A DNA stretch of 12,064 nt from an uncultured Verrucomicrobiota bacterium (lineage in GTDB: Bacteria; Verrucomicrobiota; Kiritimatiellia; RFP12; UBA3636). The number at the start of each line of letters is the position of its first letter. Position 1 is the stretch's first letter. A model generated the notes under the pieces. That model was given only the letters and a program-made list of their open reading frames with translations, was not told the DNA's origin and made no database searches. Both the position numbers and the translations under genes were made by a program. Below are positions 10,701-12,064 of this stretch, piece after piece. Where the stretch lies: positions 1-12,064 of the forward strand of contig CAMNDA010000061.1 of NCBI GenBank assembly GCA_946534745.1, given 5' to 3'.

Positions 10701-11757
10701 AGGAGGCGCCGTTCACGATGCCGATGTCGACGAGCAGCGCGCCGAGCGCCGCCTGGTCGTATTTGCCGTAGGGGGTCTTGGTCGAGTTGACGTACATCTT
10801 GTCCCACTGGTAGGCGCCGCCGCTGCCGTTGCCGCCGCGCGTGATCCAGTTCGTGCCGGAGGAGATCGTCGTGGTGCCGTTGTAGTAGGAGGGGGACGAG
10901 GAATAGACGCCGGTCGAGGAGCCGCGCTGGCCGTTGGCGTAGTTGTAGATCGTGCCGCTCACGTTCTCGTACTGGCCCGGGGCCGACTGCGGCCACTTGT
11001 GGTAGAAGATCGCCTGGCCCATGGCGGTCTGCGTGCAGCCGCAGACCACCCTGCCGGGCGTGTAGTAGTTCTCGCCGGAGCCGCTCTGGCTCCAGCGGGT
11101 CTCCATGAGCGTGGGGACGCGGATGTCGGCGAGCGAGGCGAGCGCCGTGGGCGCCTCGATCCGGTTCGGGTCCGCCGCCGCGCGGAACCGCGCCCAGCGG
11201 TCGGCCTGGGCGGGCTGGACCTCCTGCGCGAAGGCGTAGGCGTTCTCCGCGTCAAGCGCCTCGAGGACCTCGGCGTCGTCCTCGTCGAGCGGGCCCTCGC
11301 CCGCGGCGGCGGCGAGCGCCGGCGCCGCGGCGGGCGCGGCCGGGACCGCGAGACCGTTCGCGGCGCGGTACTGCGCGACGAGCTTGGCGAGCAGGAAGAA
11401 GCGCGCGGGGCTGGCCTCGTTGGTGAACGCGTCGCCCACCTCGCCGTCGTGCGAGAAGGCTGGGACGGGGTCCATCGTGTCGTCCGCGGAGACGACCATC
11501 CAGCCGCCGCCCGGGAACTCGAAGACCCAGGCGACCGTCGCCTCGGCCCCGTCGATGTCCGCCGTCAGGGGAACGGGGTCCGGGACATCGCCGGCCGGGA
11601 GACGGCCGCCGAGGACCTCGCCGTCCATGTAGGCGCGGTAGCCCTGGACGAGCAGCTTCGCGCCGTCGGCGTCGACGGGCGCCGCGGACGCGGCGGGAAC
11701 GAGGAGGAGCGCCGCCGCGAGCGCGGCGACGAAACGGAACGGACGGACGAGTTTCAT
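1783..11757 (-). CDS. Giant secreted C10 (streptopain-like) cysteine protease with Fn3-like, PA14-like and beta-helix modules
   Basis: A 3,324-residue exported protein. Residues 1-25 are a signal peptide: MKLVRPFRF, a hydrophobic alanine/leucine core, then an ASA cleavage site. Residues about 27-125 resemble the Spi-type inhibitory propeptide of C10 zymogens (GWMVVSADD near 85-93). An alanine/proline-rich then acidic linker follows (132-182). Residues about 213-472 are the peptidase: Cys241 in GCTQTAMGQ, then FYHKWP, His424 in GHATVMDG, and HVNFGWGG at 441-448. Next come two carboxypeptidase-regulatory-like domains (476-550, 573-660), a beta-helix (661-1004) ending DIGAYE, three Fn3-like arrays with 14 repeats in total, two PA14-like plus Ig-like modules, and an unrecognised 300-residue C-terminal region. 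Streptopain itself is about 400 residues, so this architecture is extreme. The start is fixed by the signal peptide and promoter; there is no Shine-Dalgarno sequence. No LPXTG, PEP-CTERM, dockerin or autotransporter barrel is visible. Likely role: extracellular or surface proteolysis. The protease call is firm; the substrate is unknown. Confidence 0.93.
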   Translation of the reverse strand: MKLVRPFRFVAALAAALLLVPAASAAPVDADGAKLLVQGYRAYMDGEVLGGRLPAGDVPDPVPLTADIDGAEATVAWVFEFPGGGWMVVSADDTMDPVPAFSHDGEVGDAFTNEASPARFFLLAKLVAQYRAANGLAVPAAPAAAPALAAAAGEGPLDEDDAEVLEALDAENAYAFAQEVQPAQADRWARFRAAADPNRIEAPTALASLADIRVPTLMETRWSQSGSGENYYTPGRVVCGCTQTAMGQAIFYHKWPQSAPGQYENVSGTIYNYANGQRGSSTGVYSSSPSYYNGTTTISSGTNWITRGGNGSGGAYQWDKMYVNSTKTPYGKYDQAALGALLVDIGIVNGASYKSGGTGANNYPAALMKVFKFDNIRSTRIASTHATTFSGTGASQLTNAVMCNLDAKIPCPIAGWVVSGSSGHATVMDGYGFQDGQAYFHVNFGWGGSSDGYYTWDNWGGYSTSFVYYNMFPQGTGEIVSGRTLTPDGRPIPNLAVTCTLADGTKKTVTSDSRGIWAVTRIPSETTVSFTAAATSDYTFGTKTATVGKSSQTGCQPYTQDCGNVWGVELRGIPRGAMVWGSVKNPEGQPIPGVRVVTGDGRYSATTDSLGVYSLNVAVGWSGVVKLADGQGQLGCDPASYNVSALSAGTALERNFRTALVLFVDCDATDGANDGTSWADAFTDLQSALAKRKAGAEIWVAEGVYKPGAKRTDYFQMVTNVAVYGGFSGVETARAQRNWIAHRTVLSGDIGVAGTKTDNCAILVGGAPGAALDGFTVTDAYYASYDSTISSALNKVGSGTISSRTGSQDTDFNFLVEHCLVTGNTFNSGVAYGYGNFRSCVFADNSCGSSSGNLCYGGQYVNCTFANNAAYQFSNAGSWSTGSYPLARFQNCYFKQALSNTSTSGNGQYYYASSWSTDPSTLYADHNLHRTADTLSITNSTMVNGAALQRADETLAGPPAAPYMPPSSSKAKDKGVSQGWAANATDYLGNPRVNGTIDIGAYEITTFAAPFVALGVGDVSYHTASATLSVISLGGTATSGSAVLKYGTSANLSGAESVSASVGIGEKTFSLSGLLAGTTYYVQVTVTGSGTTSTEILSFTTKPMTAPDVAIGTVGEPTGSTVSVDWSLASIGKGVTKATVYVDYSTSPTFATYESKTVKENATGAASGTANLTGLSAGVTYYLRVRGVNDAPLTGYSATKTVTTVDAAAPDFSFTVAPSETVTRGVVTLSVTKFGTGASSGTATIEYATKADFSDAKTATAAVTRTGDTEVTLTRLSAGTTYYVRVTLVNNNQKSLARAAQTFETGDPGFVAPGLKQVRYSCSGSSYPDFDVTVANASTYSTYAVERAPGPFMADITGSSCSAQNPYTGTTWAWANNTTYYYEGEMFFKGGVTYNFFHYVDDGVAIELDGEWFTRQSAGNVSGYNAGATVASKTYASDGWHAIRIWVYDWSGGKGYCTRNYNPGKGIGWNTNGCTTANAANNANWSLLRDPGDASLLRVRSSDSMPSFVELNDDLMIAGTTLTGSIHTDGVEDGCTITLYAGHVNAGSNAVDWAQSKVIGTVPSESYDLSFQWDEFCSAGDLTGWFVIARMTNASGTYEGWSVVREPTAGNVFYVAIQEGETGLTTIAARPRVAGFGDGAASASVCLEYSTDANFGTKQSTAAVTTTTTNWLSSVTISGLTPNTVYYVRTKGVKGSQTVYSRTAQLATQDYGTPVASLTVGTTTLSTIPLAWSVTSLGLGNTGAEVWLDYGTSAAYGQSVKLKNITGADSGTYTLSDLPGETTYHFRLRVVASPSGKVGTSAAASGSTKPVGNPVVSATLGAVAQYTATFSYNLSALGEGAVSAALYYDVATSSDFSGAKSTSIASGITSVPKVGTATATGLSSETTYYLRVRAVNHAGKVGTSATMTFTTTAVGDPEVAVDMTDVLQRAATATISIATLGEAAKSATVTLEYGTTTSYGKTATVSGTPAAGAVLTALLEGLEPETTYYVRVTVKNDANKTGVATTSFKTLEPNDPVFTHTVTPSYTAGSFMLDVTKIGNGATSASGYVRWGTSASALTSGPAALSKIVEPGTMSGAATGLSNSTTYYYEIVVTNNLTGQATATGSFTTKSPGNLNWGEGYYQGGLLQGYNKGNGQQWGLDVSKSSAQAARWNSSGYVASFAYGAVASYQTKSTSNWTNPYDGATYPMDSYNRLWAYGGQMWMEKGVKYYFAVNFFYAASISVDGEVVCSEENGGNATPQVGSVTPTTTGWHDIAIAVGSNGNGAGAANNPWNSGSPFTSLRYGTAWNTNGLSSVTSSNASQWKQLLDAGDRHLFRARGKLGEMAFLDQPATWTSSSLTVPVRLDSSMDGLTLKLYASRSPDAWYFEDRWEKTVTVGSVGEGAAVKSGTFSGIQVEAGVDWYVSARLYNAAGTYDQWTDPVKFTPQVVKQPPAGNVTVGTPTFTSNTATVNVTSKGDETGTVAVVLEYATDQAFTTPVTKTGTAVSAPGSQDFTLTGLQPGRTYYVRARLTGSALGLVTVTEAVSFTTPSYTPPVIASVNASSAGANSGTVVVNVSSLGQGSDSATIEVFVSTGAFGATPAATRTITATGTQTFAITGLQAGTAYFVKVVVTGSNGLSATNTDGSFVTGTVEPPSGTLRISNVGRSSATATVSLVSLGDDATSCAVAVEYATDAAFSSKKTVNGSAATAAGSQVLTLTGLAGETKYYARAVFTGSPSGLVGYSETVEFTTPGAQGPAATLEVTSITFDGATATVHVAALGDDATSVSVKLEIAENAAMTGATTVGTQTTAKAGDVAFLLSELEPGKTYYLKATLTGSPSGLSSTATASFSTTAYGAPVIGAVTDTKDFHSATLAVPITDLGAGSDSVALSVCVDVEYGCTGGETKTASLDAPGTATLSWSDLEPGTKYYWYAKATGSNGQFSEARGDFTTPLFPLVIGEASAVAGDNGLSATMRVSLLNLASPPATVKLYLDGELVRTWSDVAEAGDFEHTATTVANKKYQFKFVATAGGQTVEASGSFTTVAAEDWFNVRWGEDGYAAGTSWNVAGAVSKSGGSWTRPSGDESAFDGAKLSLVPPEEGTAVLRFAPSKAVKKGADVTVEGSTVVSVGSATVEAPTGTRGGLVFLETGPMGWTRDGWISLKGEVPEAGDTVSWKMEVALSGENAPAIRYTIGETVLSDADGREWFSLPASVTTLGGVGFAGGGKLGDFRGFYKAQIVGKFEKPNFGASTPDGDALGFGVNAAGKPTFSVSIDNASADAVYGVYVCATVDGDYVRDRNAVVAGSGAFKTFTVSAENADTQFVVIVAAEEESQLVDHLSQIEGLEN
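1786..2685 (-). other. C-terminal region of the giant protease, unrecognised (residues 3025-3324)
   Basis: The region lacks the Fn3 signature. Its first 200 residues look like a large beta-sandwich: a tryptophan/glycine-rich start (VRWGEDGYAAGTSWNV), MGWTRDGWISLKGEV at 3130-3144 and GVGFAGGGKLGDFRGFY near 3196-3212. The final 90 residues look like a small Ig-like domain (FSVSIDNASADAVYGVYV) ending in an acidic tail and GLEN. A role in surface retention or export is possible because it is the terminal domain, but this is inference. No known sorting signal is visible. Confidence 0.5.
2692..4464 (-). repeat. Fn3-like array C, six repeats (residues about 2432-3022)
   Basis: Six units carry GRTYYVRA, GTAYFVKV, ETKYYARA, GKTYYLKA, GTKYYWYA and a weaker KKYQFKF. 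The units repeat every 100-102 residues, about 306 bases at DNA level. Units three and four share LGDDATS and TGSPSGL at an exact 102-residue offset and look like the most recent duplication. The last unit is shorter and more diverged. Confidence 0.8.
4477..5421 (-). repeat. PA14-like plus Ig-like module, copy 2 (residues about 2113-2427)
   Basis: This repeats the plan of copy 1. It has an aromatic-rich sandwich (MWMEKGVKYYFAVNFFYAA, then ISVDGEVVC), GWHDIAIAVG at 2250, WNTNG at 2287-2291, W-x-x-L-L-D-A-G-D ending at Arg2318, DGLTLKLYA at 2349-2357 and WYVSARLYNAAGTYDQW at 2401-2417. Spacings between the last motifs match copy 1 exactly. The first half has diverged more than the second. Confidence 0.7.
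5425..6921 (-). repeat. Fn3-like array B, five repeats (residues about 1613-2111)
   Basis: Five units of about 100 residues carry the signatures NTVYYVRT, ETTYHFRL, ETTYYLRV, ETTYYVRV and STTYYYEI. They are separated by linkers ending in GDP, GNP or NDP turns. Units two and three of this array share GKVGTSA at 1796-1802 and 1899-1905, an offset of 103 residues, which indicates tandem duplication of domain-sized units. The array separates the two PA14-like modules. Confidence 0.8.
6937..7830 (-). repeat. PA14-like plus Ig-like module, copy 1 (residues about 1310-1607)
   Basis: The first part resembles a PA14 fold: aromatic-rich strands (TTYYYEGEMFFKGGVTYNFF), the DDGVAIELDGEW signature at 1401-1412 and GWHAIRIWVYD at 1439-1449. 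It continues with WNTNG (1469-1473) and W-x-L-L-x-D-P-G-D ending at Arg1500. An Ig-like part then has DGCTITLYA and GWFVIARMTNASGTYEGW (1584-1601). The same series of motifs recurs in copy 2. PA14 domains often bind carbohydrates; that role here is inference. Confidence 0.7.
7840..8742 (-). repeat. Fn3-like array A, three repeats (residues about 1006-1306)
   Basis: Three consecutive units of about 100 residues each end in a 'L-x-A-G-(T/V)-T-Y-Y-(V/L)-(Q/R)-V' strand: LLAGTTYYVQV near 1074, LSAGVTYYLRV near 1175 and LSAGTTYYVRV near 1276. The first and second are closed by FTT- or VTT-type linkers, the third by FETG. The pattern fits fibronectin type III-like sandwiches serving as spacers or adhesive units. 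The ends are approximate. Confidence 0.8.
8746..9777 (-). other. Right-handed beta-helix, choice-of-anchor-Q type (residues about 661-1004)
   Basis: The segment opens with the family-typical LFVDCDATDGANDGTSW and DLQSALAK, followed by EIWVAEGVYKPG. It then has short repeated turns such as HCLVTGNTF, SCVFADNSC and NCTFANN, as in pectate-lyase-like solenoids. It closes with YLGNPRVNGTIDIGAYE, the terminal motif of choice-of-anchor-Q proteins. Usually such a helix is the main body of a secreted protein; here it is embedded between a protease and Fn3-like arrays. It may bind glycan or act as a rigid spacer. No catalytic residues are evident. Confidence 0.75.
9778..10332 (-). other. Two carboxypeptidase-regulatory-like beta-sandwich domains (residues about 476-660)
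   Basis: Two segments show the typical 'G-x(n)-P-(I/L)-P-(N/G)-(L/V)-x-V ... D-S-x-G-x-(W/Y)' pattern. The first has DGRPIPNLAVTC and later TSDSRGIWAV (residues 488-519). The second has EGQPIPGVRVVTGDG and TTDSLGVYSL (587-615). Between them lies a cysteine pair, Cys555 and Cys562, that could close a small disulfide loop. Such domains are common non-catalytic spacers after bacterial secreted enzymes. Confidence 0.7.
10342..11121 (-). other. Peptidase C10 catalytic domain (residues about 213-472)
   Basis: All expected family landmarks are present in order. There is a tryptophan-containing lead-in (ETRWSQSG, 219-226). The nucleophile motif V-C-G-C-T-Q-T-A-M-G-Q has catalytic Cys241, followed by the family-typical YHKWP. 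The histidine motif GHATVMDGYG has His424, and HVNFGWGGSSDGYY supplies the conserved Asn443 and Trp446. The domain length of about 260 residues fits mature streptopain. Cys239 sits two residues before the nucleophile, and Cys403 and Cys411 precede the histidine motif; these extra cysteines could form disulfides. The catalytic residues are intact, so an active enzyme is expected. Confidence 0.9.
11383..11679 (-). other. Spi-like inhibitory propeptide (residues about 27-125)
   Basis: Between the signal peptide and the protease domain is a compact region carrying WVFEFPGGGWMVVSADD followed by PVPAFSHDGE. This resembles the 'G-F/W-V-(I/V)-V-S-A-D-D...VLAYS' pattern of the Spi/propeptide domain that precedes C10 peptidases and blocks the active site until cleavage. 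It is followed by a disordered Ala/Pro-rich and then acidic linker, a natural place for maturation cleavage. Assignment rests on motif pattern and position, not on a profile search. Confidence 0.65.
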
Positions 11758-11774
11758 GTTTTGGTCGGGGTTCG

Positions 11775-11801
11775 GGTAAAGCCGCAGCCACCGGTTTTAC
11801 C
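11775..11801 (-). promoter_or_regulatory. Hairpin in the 5' leader of the protease mRNA
   Basis: On the minus strand, arms GGTAAA (11801-11796) and TTTACC (11780-11775) pair. After a 1x1 A/C mismatch a second pairing of CCG with CGG encloses the 7-nt loop GTGGCTG. The structure starts a few bases after the predicted transcription start and ends 17 nt before the ATG. The remaining leader (CGAACCCCGACCAAAAC) has no Shine-Dalgarno sequence. The hairpin could stabilise the mRNA 5' end or influence ribosome access. Its role is inference; the pairing is directly visible. Confidence 0.5.
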
Positions 11802-11813
11802 GGAATTGCGTGC

Positions 11814-11842
11814 ATTATACCCCCTTTCCCCGGTTCGCGCAA
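11814..11842 (-). promoter_or_regulatory. Sigma70-type promoter of the giant protease gene
   Basis: On the minus strand a perfect TATAAT -10 box lies at 11819-11814. It is preceded by exactly 17 bp and a TTGCGC -35 box at 11842-11837, which matches the TTG core of the consensus. Transcription would start near 11807, giving a leader of about 50 nt before the ATG at 11757. The A/T-rich -10 box stands out in very GC-rich surroundings. No operator-like repeat overlaps it. Confidence 0.8.
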
Positions 11843-11888
11843 GTACCCGTTCGGATAGCCCCCGCGGAAATGGCCGTGGAGATGGAGG

Positions 11889-11906
11889 AAAAGGGGCCTC
11901 CCGGCC
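11889..11906 (-). terminator. Weak candidate intrinsic terminator of the upstream gene
   Basis: Immediately after the stop of the right-edge gene, the minus strand reads GGCC-GGGA-GGCC followed by CC and TTTT. This gives a 4-bp GC stem with a 4-nt loop and a short T tract. A competing 5-bp pairing (GGAGG with CCTCC) spans the same bases. The position suits a terminator, but the stem is short, so the call is tentative. Confidence 0.3.
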
Positions 11907-11907
11907 G

Positions 11908-12064
11908 CTATGCGAAGACGTCGCGGAAGTCGATGCCCTCGGCGGCGAGGGCGTAGACGGCAAGCGGAATCCCCTCGGCCGCGCGGCGGCACGCGAGAAG
12001 ATAGGCGCCGTAGTCCGCGTCGGATTCGCCCTCCGCCGGCGGGCGCAGGCCGAAGAGCGCCAGG
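11908..12064 (-). CDS. C-terminal end of an unrecognised protein (5' end outside window)
   Basis: This frame is open from the right edge of the window to a TAG stop at 11910-11908, giving 51 residues. The visible part is acidic and alanine-rich, begins LALFGLRPPAEG and ends GIDFRDVFA. It contains a probable amphipathic helix (roughly YGAYLLACRRAAEGIPLAVYA) and reads as a normal soluble protein tail rather than the arginine-rich noise of shadow frames. Codon third positions are mostly C or G, like the neighbouring genes. I do not recognise the family, and the start, full length and function cannot be seen. It lies upstream of the giant protease gene on the same strand, but the intervening promoter suggests the two are transcribed separately. 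Confidence 0.7.
   Translation of the reverse strand, partial: LALFGLRPPAEGESDADYGAYLLACRRAAEGIPLAVYALAAEGIDFRDVFA

Noticed and set aside
1697..10996. 3,099-codon open frame on the same strand as the protease gene
   Set aside because: It is extremely arginine-rich, has no domain pattern or signal peptide, and starts deep inside the protease gene. Its openness follows from the C/G bias at third positions of the real frame.
11754..11963. 69-codon minus-strand frame spanning the intergenic region
   Set aside because: It is Pro/Ser/Arg-rich without motifs, runs through the promoter and overlaps the real stop of the upstream gene.
11252..11992. 246-codon minus-strand frame covering the leader and the start of the protease gene
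   Set aside because: It crosses the promoter, the leader hairpin and the end of the upstream gene, and its translation is mostly arginine-rich. The overlapping frames have a convincing signal peptide and a convincing protein tail.

Overview
All three genes in this window lie on the minus strand, so the biological reading order runs from high to low coordinates. The DNA is very GC-rich, and the main gene uses C or G at nearly every third codon position. The protein styles suggest a member of the PVC superphylum, perhaps a gut-type Kiritimatiellota, Verrucomicrobiota or Lentisphaerota. They include a very large secreted multidomain protein, a choice-of-anchor-Q type beta-helix, arrays of Fn3-like repeats carrying the 'G(T/K)TYYVR' signature, and starts without a Shine-Dalgarno sequence. 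This taxonomic placement is an inference from protein style; no marker gene is present.

Layout, in transcription order. (1) 12064-11908: the last 51 codons of an unrecognised gene whose start lies outside the window. (2) 11907-11758: a 150-bp intergenic region with a weak terminator-like hairpin, a good sigma70-type promoter (TTGCGC, 17 bp, TATAAT) and a leader hairpin. (3) 11757-1783: one gene of 3,324 codons filling 83% of the window. It encodes a secreted cysteine protease of the streptopain family (peptidase C10) with a Spi-like propeptide. The protease is followed by two carboxypeptidase-regulatory-like domains, a beta-helix, 14 Fn3-like repeats in three arrays, two copies of a PA14-like plus Ig-like module, and an unrecognised C-terminal region. 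(4) 1782-1701: a short gap holding a perfect 38-bp palindrome. (5) 1700 to the left edge: a secreted protein resembling a TIM-barrel glycoside hydrolase, cut off by the window.

The two large genes both encode exported proteins and lie 82 bp apart on the same strand. No promoter is visible in the gap, so partial read-through past the palindrome hairpin is plausible. Together they look like an extracellular degradative pair: a giant protease with many adhesive or carbohydrate-binding-like modules, next to a putative glycan-active enzyme. A glycoprotein or mucin-like substrate would fit but is not shown. No RNA genes, CRISPR arrays, insertion sequences or attachment sites were seen.
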